Positions 16,503-25,943 of a stretch of 44,501 nucleotides of DNA are shown in pieces; within the stretch, counting starts at the first letter, position 1, and each line of letters opens with the position of its first letter. The DNA is taken from the NCBI RefSeq assembly GCF_030164465.1, contig NZ_JASNJE010000035.1, forward strand, positions 1 through 44,501. The letters are read 5' to 3'. Made by a program: the position numbers and the translations under genes. The notes beneath the pieces were generated by a model. It was not told the DNA's origin. It saw only the letters and a program-made list of their open reading frames with translations, and did no database searches. Source of the stretch: Sedimentitalea xiamensis. GTDB lineage: Bacteria; Pseudomonadota; Alphaproteobacteria; Rhodobacterales; Rhodobacteraceae.

Positions 16503-18077
16503 ATGAGCGAAACTATTTCGGCAACGCGCAAGTCGCGGCGGCGGGCGCGCGGTGGGGACGGCAATCCGCGCAGCGGCGCACCGGGACAGAACCCGCATCT
16601 GGAGGTGCCGTTCATAACGCGCGGCATCCCGACCTATGACCTGCTGAACGCCGACAGCCTGGAAAGGATCGAAAAGACCGCCGACCGGATCCTGGCCGAA
16701 ATCGGGATCGAGTTCCGGGACGACAGCGAAACCGTGCGGCTGTTCCGCGAGGCGGGCGGGCAGGTGACGGAGCTGGACAAGGATCGCTGGAACATCCGGT
16801 TCGAGCCGGGCATGATCCGCGAAATCCTTGCAACCGCCCCGGCGCGGTTCACCCAGCATGCCCGCAATCCGGCGAAGTCGGTGGAAATCGGCGGCGACGC
16901 GGTGGTGTTCGCGCCGTCCTATGGCTCGCCCTTCGTGATGGATCTCGACAAGGGGCGCCGCTACGGCACGATCGAGGATTTCCGGAACTTCGTGAAGCTG
17001 GCGCAATCGAGCCCCTGGCTGCACCATTCCGGCGGCACCATATGCGAACCGACCGATATCGCCGTCAACAAGCGGCATCTCGACATGGTCTATGCCCATA
17101 TCCGCTATTCGGACCGGGCGTTCCTGGGGTCGATCACGGCGCCGGAACGCGCCGAGGACAGCATCGAGATGTGCCGGATCCTGTTCGGCGCCGATTTCGT
17201 GGACCGGAACTGCGTCGTCATGGGCAATTTCAACACCACATCGCCGCTGGTGCTGGATGGCGTGACCACCCAGGGCATCCGGGCCTACGCGGCGGCGGGG
17301 CAGGGGTCGATCCATCTGCCTTTCCTGCTCGGTGGTGCGGTGTCGCCGCTGACGATGGCGGGATCGGTGGCCCAGTGCCTAGCCGAAAGCATGACATCCT
17401 GCGCGCTGACCCAGCTCGTGCGTCCCGGCGCTCCGGCAGTGCTTGCCGCGTTTCTCAGCACCATGTCGCTGCGTTCCGGTTCGCCCACGTTCGGGACCCC
17501 GGAACCCGCGCTGGGATCGCTGGTCATGGGGCAGCTCGCCCGGCGCCTGAACATGCCGCTGCGCTGCGCCGGGAATTTCTCGACCTCGAAACTGCCCGAT
17601 GCGCAGGCGATGCAGCAATCGATGATGTCGATGATGTCGGCGGTGCATTGCGGTGCAAACTACATCCTGCATTCGGCGGGGTTCCTCGACGGGCTCCTGT
17701 CGATGTCCTACGAGAAATTCATGCTGGATGCCGACCTGTGCGGCGCGTTGCACGCCTATATCAAGGGGGTGGATGTCACCGAAGACACGCTCGGCTTCGA
17801 TGCGCTGGCCGAAAAGGGCCCCGGCGAACACCTGTTCTCCTCCGCCCATACATTGCGCCACTATCAGACCGCTTACTGGGACAGCGCGCTGGACGACAAC
17901 CAACCCTGGGAAACCTGGGACGAACGGGGCGGCATCGACTCCGCCACCCGCGCCAATGCGCGCTGGAAAGCAAGTCTCGAAAGCTATGAAGCGCCCGCGC
18001 TCGATCCGGGGATCGACGATGCGCTGCGGGATTTCATGGAAACGAAGAAAGCGTCGATGGCCGACGCCTGGTATTGA
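16503..18077 (+). CDS. MttB-family (trimethylamine methyltransferase superfamily) protein, non-pyrrolysine
   Basis: A 524-residue protein of the COG5598 methyltransferase superfamily, whose members transfer a methyl group from quaternary or tertiary amines to a corrinoid protein. A basic N-terminal stretch precedes the conserved barrel region, with TYDLLNADSLERIEKTADRIL near the start and a C-terminal half containing TFGTPEPALGSLVMGQLARRL and the HCGANYILHSAGFLDGLLS stretch. No in-frame TAG occurs, so it is the non-pyrrolysine type, like glycine betaine or proline betaine methyltransferases. It starts at 16503 after GGGGGGA. It is the first gene of a four-gene operon with two amine-dehydrogenase-like flavoproteins and a racemase-like gene. 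No corrinoid protein gene is nearby, so the methyl acceptor is unknown. Family sure, substrate unknown. Confidence 0.85.
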   Translation: MSETISATRKSRRRARGGDGNPRSGAPGQNPHLEVPFITRGIPTYDLLNADSLERIEKTADRILAEIGIEFRDDSETVRLFREAGGQVTELDKDRWNIRFEPGMIREILATAPARFTQHARNPAKSVEIGGDAVVFAPSYGSPFVMDLDKGRRYGTIEDFRNFVKLAQSSPWLHHSGGTICEPTDIAVNKRHLDMVYAHIRYSDRAFLGSITAPERAEDSIEMCRILFGADFVDRNCVVMGNFNTTSPLVLDGVTTQGIRAYAAAGQGSIHLPFLLGGAVSPLTMAGSVAQCLAESMTSCALTQLVRPGAPAVLAAFLSTMSLRSGSPTFGTPEPALGSLVMGQLARRLNMPLRCAGNFSTSKLPDAQAMQQSMMSMMSAVHCGANYILHSAGFLDGLLSMSYEKFMLDADLCGALHAYIKGVDVTEDTLGFDALAEKGPGEHLFSSAHTLRHYQTAYWDSALDDNQPWETWDERGGIDSATRANARWKASLESYEAPALDPGIDDALRDFMETKKASMADAWY

Positions 18078-18087
18078 GGATTTTCGA

Positions 18088-20133
18088 ATGTCCAGGGACC
18101 CGCTGCTCCAGCCTTATCAGCTCAAGCATCTGACGCTCAGAAACCGGATCATGACCACGAGTCACGAGCCGGCCTATCCCGAGGACGGCATGCCCAAGGA
18201 CCGTTACCGTGCCTATCATGCCGAAAGGGCCAAGGCGGGCGTGGCGCTGACGATGACCGCCGGTTCGGCGGCGGTGTCAAAGGACAGCCCGCCGGTCTTC
18301 AACAACATCCTCGCCTTCAAGGACGAGGTGGTTCCCTGGATCCGACGGTTGACCGACGGCTGCCATGAACACGGCTGCGCGGTGATGATCCAGCTGACGC
18401 ATCTGGGCCGCCGGACCGGCTGGAACAAGGGCGACTGGTTGCCGTCCGTTTCGTCGTCCAAACACCGCGAACCCGCGCACCGGGCCTTTCCGAAGCGGAT
18501 CGAGGATTGGGACATCGAACGCATCATCACCGATTTCGCGGACGCCGCCGAACGGATGCAGGCGGGCGGAATGGATGGGATCGAGCTTCAGGCCTATGGC
18601 CACCTGATCGACCAGTTCTGGTCGCCGCTGACCAATGATCTGACCGGACCCTACGGTGCCGACACGCTCGAAAACCGCCTGCGGTTCCCTCTGGATGTCC
18701 TGACGGCGATCCGAAAACGTGTCGGCGACGACTTCATCGTCGGTTTCCGCTACACGGCGGACGAGGCGCAGAAGGGCGGGATCACGCCGGAGGAAGGCAT
18801 CGAAATCTCGAAACGGCTGGCTGCGACCGGTCAGGTCGATTTTCTCAACGTGATCCGGGGGCGAATCCACACCGATCCGGCGATGACCGACGTGATCCCG
18901 GTCCAGGGCATGAAGGCTGCGCCGCATCTGGATTTCGCGGGCGAAGTGCGAAAGGCCACCGGAATGCCAACCTTTCACGCCGCGCGCATCCCGGATGTGG
19001 CCACGGCCCGCCACGCGGTTGCCGAGGGCCTGCTGGACATGGTCGGCATGACCCGCGCCCACATGGCGGATCCGCATATCGTCCGGAAGATCGCCGAAGG
19101 GCGCGAGGATGACATTCGTCCCTGCGTCGGCGCGACCTATTGCCTTGACCGGATCTACCAGGCGGGCGATGCGCTCTGCCTGCACAACGCCGCCACCGGG
19201 CGCGAACTGACCATGCCGCACGACATCGCCCCGGCGAAGGTGCGAAAGACCGTGGTCATCGTGGGGGCCGGACCGGCCGGGCTCGAAGCCGCGCGCGTCG
19301 CCGCGGAGCGGGGCCATGACGTGACCGTCTTCGAAGCGGCCGCGGTGCCCGGTGGCCAAGTGCGCCTGACCGCCCAGTCGCCGCGCCGTCGCGAAATGAT
19401 CGGGATCATCGACTGGCGCATGGCGCAATGCGCGGCCCGCGACGTGGCGTTCCGGTTCAACACCTGGGCCGAAGCCGCCGACGTCACCGCGCTGAACCCC
19501 GACGTCGTGATCGTCGCCACCGGCGGGCTGCCCAATACGGAACTTTTCGAAACCGGCGTCGAACAGGGCAATGTCGTGACGAGCTGGGACATCATCTCGG
19601 GCGATGTTGCGCCTGCGGAAACCGTCCTGATCTATGACGAAAGCGGCGATCACCCCGGGCTTCAGGCCGCGGAAATCGCCGCCGCCGCGGGATCTAAAGT
19701 GGAGGTGATGACCCCCGACCGGGTATTCGCGCCGGATATCATGGCGATGAATCTGGTGCCCTACATGCGGTCGCTGCAGGACAAGGACGTGCATTTCACG
19801 GTCACGCGGCGGCTTCTGGACGTGAAGCGGGACGGCAACAAGCTGACCGCGACCATCGGCACCGACTACAGCGATCATTCCTACGCGGCGCAATATGACC
19901 AGGTGATCGTCAATTACGGCACCCTGCCGCTGGACGATCTCTATTTCGATCTGAAGCCGCTGTCGTCGAACGGCGGCGCGGTCGATCAGGACGCGCTGAT
20001 CGCAGGCCGTCCGCAAACCGTGGTCCGCAATCCTGAAGGCGCGTTCCAGCTGTTCCGCATCGGCGATGCGGTCAGCGCCCGAAACACCCATGCGGCGATC
20101 TACGATGCGCTGCGGTTGCTCAAGGATATCTGA
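18088..20133 (+). CDS. FMN/Fe-S/FAD amine N-demethylase, DgcA or N-methylproline demethylase-like
   Basis: A 681-residue protein of the old-yellow-enzyme/trimethylamine dehydrogenase family. An N-terminal FMN barrel (to about residue 340) is followed by a cluster loop and then a nucleotide-binding half starting with [22 protein letters not shown]. The early [20 protein letters not shown] and the [16 protein letters not shown] stretch are typical of the dimethylglycine/N-methylproline demethylase branch. The cluster loop has Cys346, Cys352 and Cys364, but the usual second cysteine is Ala349. It follows the methyltransferase gene by 10 bp with a GAGGA site. The probable reaction is oxidative removal of an N-methyl group from a tertiary or secondary amino acid, giving formaldehyde or methylene-THF. 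No electron-accepting partner is encoded nearby. The substrate is inferred. Confidence 0.85.
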   Translation: MSRDPLLQPYQLKHLTLRNRIMTTSHEPAYPEDGMPKDRYRAYHAERAKAGVALTMTAGSAAVSKDSPPVFNNILAFKDEVVPWIRRLTDGCHEHGCAVMIQLTHLGRRTGWNKGDWLPSVSSSKHREPAHRAFPKRIEDWDIERIITDFADAAERMQAGGMDGIELQAYGHLIDQFWSPLTNDLTGPYGADTLENRLRFPLDVLTAIRKRVGDDFIVGFRYTADEAQKGGITPEEGIEISKRLAATGQVDFLNVIRGRIHTDPAMTDVIPVQGMKAAPHLDFAGEVRKATGMPTFHAARIPDVATARHAVAEGLLDMVGMTRAHMADPHIVRKIAEGREDDIRPCVGATYCLDRIYQAGDALCLHNAATGRELTMPHDIAPAKVRKTVVIVGAGPAGLEAARVAAERGHDVTVFEAAAVPGGQVRLTAQSPRRREMIGIIDWRMAQCAARDVAFRFNTWAEAADVTALNPDVVIVATGGLPNTELFETGVEQGNVVTSWDIISGDVAPAETVLIYDESGDHPGLQAAEIAAAAGSKVEVMTPDRVFAPDIMAMNLVPYMRSLQDKDVHFTVTRRLLDVKRDGNKLTATIGTDYSDHSYAAQYDQVIVNYGTLPLDDLYFDLKPLSSNGGAVDQDALIAGRPQTVVRNPEGAFQLFRIGDAVSARNTHAAIYDALRLLKDI

Positions 20134-20134
20134 G

Positions 20135-21163
20135 GTGCGGACGGGTCGCGTCATCCAGACGATCTCGGCCCATGCCGAGGGCGAGGTCGGTGACGTCATC
20201 ACCGGTGGCGTCGCGCCGCCGCCGGGCGACACGCTCTGGGAGCAAAGCCGCTGGATCGCACGGGACGACAGGCTGCGCCGCCTGATGCTGAACGAACCCC
20301 GCGGCGGCGTGTTCCGTCATGTGAACCTTCTGGTGCCGCCCAGGCATCCCGAGGCGCAGATGGGGTTCATCATCATGGAGCCGGAAGACACGCCGCCCAT
20401 GTCCGGGTCCAATTCCATCTGCGTCGCCACCGTGCTGCTGGACGCCGGTATCCTGCCGATGATGGAACCGGTGACGGAACTGGTGCTCGAAGCCCCCGGC
20501 GGGCTGGTCCGGGTGAGGGCCGATTGCCGCGATGGCAAGGCGGAACGGATACATGTCCGCAACCTGCCGTCCTTCGCCGACCGGCTCGATGCGGCGATCG
20601 AGGTCGAAGGCCTTGGCACCCTTACCGTCGATACCGCCTTTGGCGGCGACAGTTTCGTGATCGTCGATGCCGATGCGCTCGGTTTCGGGATCGCGCCCGA
20701 CGAAGCAGACGACCTTGCCCGTCTCGGGGTGCGGATCAGCGATGCCGCCACGGAACAACTGGGCTTCGCGCATCCCGAGCTTCCAGACTGGACGCATGTG
20801 TCATTCTGCCTTTTCGCGGGGCCGGTTGTACGCGACGGCGCGGCACTGACCGCGCGTTCGGCCGTCGCCATCCGTCCCGGCAAGATCGACCGATCTCCGA
20901 CCGGAACCGGGGTCTCGGCGCGCATGGCGGTGCTTGCGGCGCGGGGCGGCATGGCCGAAGGTGACACCCTGACCGCGATTTCGATCATCGGGTCCACCTT
21001 TTCCGGGCGGATCGCGGGAACCACGAGCCTTGGCGGGCGCCCTGCCATTCTTCCCGAAATCTCGGGACGGGCCTGGATCACCGGCACCCATCAGCACATG
21101 CTGGACCCCTCCGATCCCTGGCCGCTGGGCTACCGTTTGTCAGACACCTGGGGCCGGCGATGA
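20135..21163 (+). CDS. Proline racemase-superfamily protein with Ser/Thr at the catalytic cysteine positions
   Basis: A 342-residue protein of the proline racemase/4-hydroxyproline epimerase/trans-3-hydroxyproline dehydratase superfamily. The start is a GTG at 20135, just after the upstream stop and preceded by AAGGA. The first catalytic position, in [13 protein letters not shown], is Ser90 where racemases have Cys. The second, in [14 protein letters not shown], is Thr256 where racemases have Cys. Thr at the second position is known from trans-3-hydroxyproline dehydratases; Ser at the first is known in some epimerases. The combination argues against simple two-base racemisation and suggests a dehydratase or another activity. 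Its place between two N-demethylase-like genes suggests it acts on the demethylated or partly demethylated amino acid. Superfamily certain, reaction unknown. Confidence 0.85.
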   Translation: MRTGRVIQTISAHAEGEVGDVITGGVAPPPGDTLWEQSRWIARDDRLRRLMLNEPRGGVFRHVNLLVPPRHPEAQMGFIIMEPEDTPPMSGSNSICVATVLLDAGILPMMEPVTELVLEAPGGLVRVRADCRDGKAERIHVRNLPSFADRLDAAIEVEGLGTLTVDTAFGGDSFVIVDADALGFGIAPDEADDLARLGVRISDAATEQLGFAHPELPDWTHVSFCLFAGPVVRDGAALTARSAVAIRPGKIDRSPTGTGVSARMAVLAARGGMAEGDTLTAISIIGSTFSGRIAGTTSLGGRPAILPEISGRAWITGTHQHMLDPSDPWPLGYRLSDTWGRR

Positions 21164-23142
21164 CGGCGTTTCCGCATGTCTTCAAACCTGTCAGGCTCCG
21201 CCGCAAGACCCTGAAGAACCGCGTTGTCTTCGGGGCCCACACCACCAACATGGCCCGCGACGGGCTGCCCGGCGACCAGCATCTGGCCTACTACCGCGAA
21301 CGCGCCATGGGCGGTGCGGCGATGATCGTGGTCGAACCGATGCCGGTCCATCCCGCCGCCGTGCTGACCCATGGTAATTTCCGTGCCGGTTCCGACGCGG
21401 TCATTCCGCATTTCCGCCGGATCACCGAGGCCTGCCAGGCCCATGGCACGGTGATGATCCAGCAGCTTTATCACATCGGCGCGCATGGCGATTCCGACAA
21501 TTCCTGGCACGCCCACTGGTCGCCCTCCGGCGGACCCAGCTATCATGACAGCGACGGCAGCCACGAGATGAGCGAGGCCGAGATCGAGGAAACCATCGAC
21601 GGTTTCGTTCAGGCCGCGATCCGCTGCCGCAAGGCTGGTTTCGACGGAGTCGAGGTCTGGGCCGCCTATCACGGTCTGCTGGATCAGTTCTGGACCCCGT
21701 TTTCCAACCGGCGGAGCGACAAGTGGGGCGGCAGCCTGGAAAACCGCACCCGCGCCTCGCGCGAGGTGCTGCGCCGCATCCGCGCCGCCTGCGGCGAAGA
21801 TTTCATCATCGGGCTGGCGGTCAACGACGAACCCGATGTCGAAGCCGCGCTCAGCCGGGAAGAAACCGCGCGGATCGTCGCCCTGCACGACGCCGAGGGG
21901 TTGATGGACTACGTCACCTGCGGCTTTGGCGGCTACTTCGACTTCTACAAGCTGATGCCGACCGTGCTCTATGGCGAAAAACTGGGCGCCGACCTCGCGG
22001 CGATGCTGAAGACCGAGGTGCGCAATGCGCTCGTCACTGCCGAATGCCATATCCGCACGCCGGGCAACGCCAACACGGTCCTGGGTGCCGCGGAGGCCGA
22101 CCTGGTGTCGATCGTGCGCGGTCAGATCGCCGACCCGCATCTCGTCAACAAGGCGGCGGAACAGCGGGAAGACGACATTCGGGGCTGCCTGTCCTGCAAC
22201 CAGCAATGCTGGGGCCGGCGCGGCCGCGACTATTACATTTCCTGTCTGGTCAACCCGTCCGCCGGGCACGAATACCTTTGGGGCGGCGACCGGTTCGAAC
22301 CTGCCGGTGAGAGGCATTCGGTGCTGGTCGTCGGCGGCGGTCCGGCCGGCCTGGAGGCTGCGCGGGTGGCTGCCGAACGCGGACACAGGGTGACGCTGGT
22401 CGAGGCCGGGCCGAAACTGGGCGGACAGTTCCGGCTTGCCGGGCTGCAACCGCGCCGTGGCCAGATCACCGAACTGATCGCCTGGTACGAACGGCAACTC
22501 CTTGGGCTGGGGGTCGACATCCGCTTCAATTGCTACATGGACACCGGCGATATCGCCGCATTCGGGGCCGGCCGGGTGCTTCTCGCCACCGGGTCGCTGC
22601 CCGCCGAAACCGGGTTCCAGAAGGCGCTGCCGCACCTGGCTGCATTGCCCGGCATCGGGTCGGGCAATGTCTGGTCGGCCGAAGATGTGATGATGCAGGC
22701 CGCCCGGCTCGGGCCACGGGTGGTGGTGCTGGACGAGGGCGGCAACTGGCGTGGTTGCGGCACCGCCTGGAGGCTGGCGGAGGATGGCCACGAGGTCACG
22801 ATCGTCACTCCGGACGCGCTGGTGGGCAAGGAGTTGCAACGGTCCGCGACCGACTGGCCGCTGCGGCGGGCATTGGCCCGTCTGGGCGTGCGTTTCGTGA
22901 CGGAGTCGGCGATCCGGGAATGGAACGCGCAGGGCGCGATGGCCGAGAGCCTGCTGACCGGCAAGACAGAGCTATTGGCGGCGGATTCGCTGGTGCTGGC
23001 CACGCCGAATGTGGCCGATCCGCGCATTCGTCTGGAGCTGGCGGCATGCGGCGTCGCCATGCAGGCCATCGGCGACGCCAACGCACCCCGCAACGCGGCG
23101 CTGGCGATCTTCGAAGGACGAAAGGCGGGGCTTGCGGTCTGA
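21160..23142 (+). CDS. Trimethylamine dehydrogenase-like FMN/4Fe-4S/FAD oxidoreductase
   Basis: A 660-residue protein with the same architecture as the flavoprotein at 18088 but only moderately similar to it. It has an N-terminal FMN barrel, a complete cluster loop (Cys343, Cys346, Cys350, Cys362), and a nucleotide-binding half starting [22 protein letters not shown]. Relatives include trimethylamine and histamine dehydrogenases and dienoyl-CoA reductase. The TMADH cysteinyl-FMN site is not recognisable. The ATG overlaps the racemase-like stop by four bases, so it is the last gene of the operon. The likely role is a second oxidative dealkylation or dehydrogenation of the same compound family; the substrate is unknown. 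Confidence 0.83.
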   Translation: MTAFPHVFKPVRLRRKTLKNRVVFGAHTTNMARDGLPGDQHLAYYRERAMGGAAMIVVEPMPVHPAAVLTHGNFRAGSDAVIPHFRRITEACQAHGTVMIQQLYHIGAHGDSDNSWHAHWSPSGGPSYHDSDGSHEMSEAEIEETIDGFVQAAIRCRKAGFDGVEVWAAYHGLLDQFWTPFSNRRSDKWGGSLENRTRASREVLRRIRAACGEDFIIGLAVNDEPDVEAALSREETARIVALHDAEGLMDYVTCGFGGYFDFYKLMPTVLYGEKLGADLAAMLKTEVRNALVTAECHIRTPGNANTVLGAAEADLVSIVRGQIADPHLVNKAAEQREDDIRGCLSCNQQCWGRRGRDYYISCLVNPSAGHEYLWGGDRFEPAGERHSVLVVGGGPAGLEAARVAAERGHRVTLVEAGPKLGGQFRLAGLQPRRGQITELIAWYERQLLGLGVDIRFNCYMDTGDIAAFGAGRVLLATGSLPAETGFQKALPHLAALPGIGSGNVWSAEDVMMQAARLGPRVVVLDEGGNWRGCGTAWRLAEDGHEVTIVTPDALVGKELQRSATDWPLRRALARLGVRFVTESAIREWNAQGAMAESLLTGKTELLAADSLVLATPNVADPRIRLELAACGVAMQAIGDANAPRNAALAIFEGRKAGLAV

Positions 23143-23197
23143 GCTGGCGCAAGGCTTTTCCGAACCTCGATGAAGGCCCGCGCGTCCGGGCTTGACC

Positions 23198-23212
23198 TGA
23201 CTATTTTTGTCA
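23198..23212. promoter_or_regulatory. RirA-like iron box upstream of the TonB receptor gene
   Basis: TGACTATTTTTGTCA matches the TGA-N9-TCA pattern of the iron-responsive (IRO) box bound by RirA in rhizobia and Rhodobacteraceae. It exactly fills the spacer of a candidate promoter: TTGACC at 23192-23197 and TATTGC at 23215-23220. The site lies about 85 bp before the receptor ATG. A repressor bound there would block transcription when iron is plentiful. Confidence 0.6.
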
Positions 23213-23298
23213 ACTATTGCCGCTCGAATAACACGCAGCCAGACCGCCGTTCCTTGATGGGCATCCAGCCACGCGACGCCAGATCAAAGGACAAATGC

Positions 23299-25251
23299 AT
23301 GACCAGTTCACCCCGCGGCATTCTGCTGCTCGGAACGGCGCTGTGTGCCGGGATGGCTTCCGCGCAGGAGACCGCCGACCCATACTTTCTCGGCACGCTG
23401 CGCATCGGCACCCAGGCCGCACAGAACCTGCTTGGAAACGACAAGATCACCGAAGAGGAAATCGAGGAACGCAATCCCACCACCATGGCGGACGTTTTCA
23501 AGGGCGAGTCCTCCGTCACCACCAGCGGCGGCGCGGCCATTGCGCAGTAGATTTTCGTCAACGGTATCGAGGAAAGCCTGTTGTCGGTGACGATCGACGG
23601 GGCCAGGCAGAACAAATCGGCGTTTCATCATACGGGAAACATCCTTCTGGACCCGGCGCTGCTGAAATCCGCCGAGGTCAGCGAAGGCATCGCGCCCGCC
23701 GATGCGGGACCGAACGCGCTGGCCGGCGGGTTGGCCTATACCACTAAGGACGCCCGCGACTTTCTTGAGATCGACGAAACGATCGGCGGTCTTCTGACCC
23801 TGCGCGGGGGCAGCAATGGTGAGGGGTTCCGCCGGTCGCTGACCCTGTTCGGGCAGGCAGATGGCTTCGAATGGCTGCTGAGCGGCACGCGCCAGACCGG
23901 AGAGGATTATCAGGACGGCGACGGCGTCACCGTGCCCGGCACCGAAGCGGACCTGAGCGCCTACGTCCTGAAGCTCGCCCATACCTCCGCGAGCGGGAAA
24001 CGGTTGTCCTTTTCGGCCTCCGAAACAGAGGATACCGGAATCCGGGCTGCCCAGGCCGGACCCGGCGGCATCCTGTTCACCCGGCCCGATTTCGCGGCGG
24101 TCGTCGGGCGGCCCAGCCTGTTCGTCGAAGGGTTGTCCCGCCGGAGCTCCTATACGCTGACCTATGAGGACGAAGCCCCGCAGGGCTGGTTCGCGCCGAA
24201 ACTGCAACTCAGCTACAATGAACAGGAAATCGACGCTTCCGGCGTCTGGGGTCTGAACACCAGTCTGAGCGGCTTTGCCGCGAACGAATTCCTGCTCGGC
24301 AACGGCACGCTGAACGCGGGGATCGACTTTTTCCAGGAGACGGCGGAAGGCAAAGGGCGTGGTCCCGGACCCTTCGGCTCGTCCGGTGAGGAAACCCTGT
24401 GGAGCGTCGGCATGTTCGCCCAGGCGCGGCAGAACCTCAGCGACCGGGTCTCCGTGTCCTATGGCGGGCGGATCGATCATCAGGAATTCGAAGGCGCCGA
24501 TGGATCCCGCTTTTCGGACACCGGCGTCAGTCTGAACGGCGCAATCGACCTGGTGTTGACCGATACGCTGAGCCTCAATGCCGGGCTAGCCTCCAGCTGG
24601 GGCGGGTTCGAACTGGGCGAAGCGGCGCTGATCGATTTCGGCGGCGCCTGGGACTATACCGGCTTCAGGTCTTCGCGGGGGAACACGGCCCGCATCGGGC
24701 TGCGGCATGAAAACGGTCCCTGGGCCGCGAGCGGGGCGCTGTTCCATACGGCGATCGACGACATCGCCGCGGTCTTGCCGACAGGCGGAGCGCGCGGAGA
24801 ACTGGCCGATCTGACATCGCGCGGCTTTGACGGGTCGGTGTCCTGGACGGGAGAGCGGGCCTTTGCGCGACTGAACTATACCTATGCGGATGTGGAACTC
24901 GACGGCGATCCGATCAGCACCACCGCATATTACTATGGGCGGCCGGTCGGACATATCTTTGCGCTTGAGGGCGCCTATCAGGTGGCGCCCGAATGGCGGG
25001 TCGGCGGCAATGCCGAGATCGCGCTGAAAGACGATGACGCGGTTACGCCATTGCCGGGATACGTGGTCGCCAGCCTGTATGCGAGCTACAGACCGGTCCG
25101 TTTCGAAGGGATGGAGATTCGCCTCGACGTTCAGAACCTGTTTGACGAGACCTACGCCAAGCGCGGATCGGACGGGGTCGGCCTGGCAAACGTGGTCGCC
25201 CTGAATGAACCGGGGCGCACGATGTCGCTGACGGCGTCGCTGCGGTTCTGA
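23299..25251 (+). pseudogene. TonB-dependent outer-membrane receptor interrupted by an in-frame TAG
   Basis: The frame encodes a receptor of about 650 residues: signal peptide ending AGMASAQE, a plug domain, and a beta-barrel ending in MSLTASLRF with the terminal Phe typical of outer-membrane proteins. Translation would stop after 83 residues at TAG (23548-23550), in the plug. The same frame then continues unbroken with FVNGIEESLLSVTIDGARQ, and the rest of the barrel shows no other lesion. A single substitution, or a sequencing error, explains this. AAAGGA precedes the ATG, and an iron box lies upstream. Neighbouring siderophore-transport genes suggest a ferric siderophore or haem ligand. If the TAG is real the receptor is inactive; reinitiation would lack the signal peptide. 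Confidence 0.85.
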
Positions 25252-25341
25252 TCGGCAAGGGCGGGATCCGTTACCCTCCCCCCTTGCAAACCAGCGCGGC
25301 GTCCGGTTTCGCCGAAACGCCGTTTGACGCCGGTCAATCGG

Positions 25342-25367
25342 GGTCCCCGAAGACACTTTCGGGGACC
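25342..25367. terminator. Strong hairpin after the TonB receptor gene
   Basis: GGTCCCCGAA and TTCGGGGACC form a perfect 10-bp stem with a six-base GACACT loop, 90 bp after the receptor stop. No T-run follows. It lies between converging genes and may end transcription from the receptor side. Confidence 0.5.
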
Positions 25368-25477
25368 TGACAGGCAAAACGCGATCTTCAGGAAGGCCGG
25401 AGGACTCTTCGCGAGGTTCGGGTCCGTGCCGGGGTTTGATGCGATCCCCGGCGAAAACAGCAAGGATCGGGTTCGCC

Positions 25478-25491
25478 CGAAACGTGTTTCG
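25478..25491. terminator. Short hairpin after the DUF2218 gene
   Basis: CGAAAC-GT-GTTTCG is a 6-bp inverted repeat with a 2-base centre, about 30 bp beyond the minus-strand DUF2218 stop. It is flanked by GCC and GGGC that could lengthen the stem imperfectly. No T-run. Weak candidate. Confidence 0.3.
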
Positions 25492-25521
25492 CCGGGCGCC
25501 GATTTCCGAAACCGCCCTGCA

Positions 25522-25812
25522 TTACTTCGGCACCCAGTTCATTCCTGCGAATTCCTCCCGGAAGGCGAAACGTCTGAGATGATCGTCGATGATGTGCCGC
25601 GCGCGCGCCAGACCTGCGTCGTCTTCGGCGGTGATCTCGACAGACAGCGCATCGCCGGTCGCGGTCAGGCGCGCGGGGCCGGGCGGCAGGGCAACCGCGC
25701 CATTTTCCGGGTCGTACTCCACCGCAACCTTATGGGCAAAGTGCTTGCAGAGCTGTTGCAGATATTTCGATCCGTTCGGGGTTTCAAACCGACCCGTTTC
25801 GATCCTTGGCAT
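25522..25812 (-). CDS. DUF2218 family protein
   Basis: A 96-residue soluble protein of the DUF2218 family, with an N-terminal ETPNGSKYLQQLCKHFAHKV segment and an H-D-H stretch (RHIIDDHLRRFAFRE) near the C-terminus. A good AAGGATGA precedes the ATG. Members are often encoded with siderophore or haem uptake genes, and a role in intracellular siderophore handling has been suggested, but I know of no settled function. It is transcribed divergently from the siderophore-binding protein gene. An iron box lies in the shared gap, so both are probably iron-repressed. Confidence 0.8.
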   Translation of the reverse strand: MPRIETGRFETPNGSKYLQQLCKHFAHKVAVEYDPENGAVALPPGPARLTATGDALSVEITAEDDAGLARARHIIDDHLRRFAFREEFAGMNWVPK

Positions 25813-25827
25813 GGTTTCATCCTTTTC

Positions 25828-25842
25828 TGACTATTTCAGTCA
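25828..25842. promoter_or_regulatory. RirA-like iron box in the DUF2218/binding-protein gap
   Basis: TGACTATTTCAGTCA fits TGA-N9-TCA, with 5-bp arms TGACT/AGTCA. It shares the first nine bases TGACTATTT with the box at 23198. It lies 16 bp upstream of the DUF2218 start and about 100 bp upstream of the binding-protein start, so one site could control both directions. Confidence 0.6.
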
Positions 25843-25943
25843 GTTTATCGCTTGCGCTTTACCGGCGCAATCGGTTAGCAGGTCACAAACGCCAAGCCAC
25901 GCCCAACGGCCAGCCACGCATATGCCATCAAGGAGTTGTCATC

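Noticed and set aside
7620-20133. Shift in Glu codon use (GAG to GAA) between the left and middle regions
   Set aside because: In the first nine Glu codons, the aldehyde dehydrogenase has 7 GAG and the DgcA-like gene 4 GAG. The sample is too small to claim foreign origin.
23548-23550. TAG in the TonB receptor read as pyrrolysine or a suppressed stop
   Set aside because: There are no pyl genes in the window, the receptor is not a methyltransferase, and the nearby MttB homologue itself has no TAG. A point mutation or read error is simpler.
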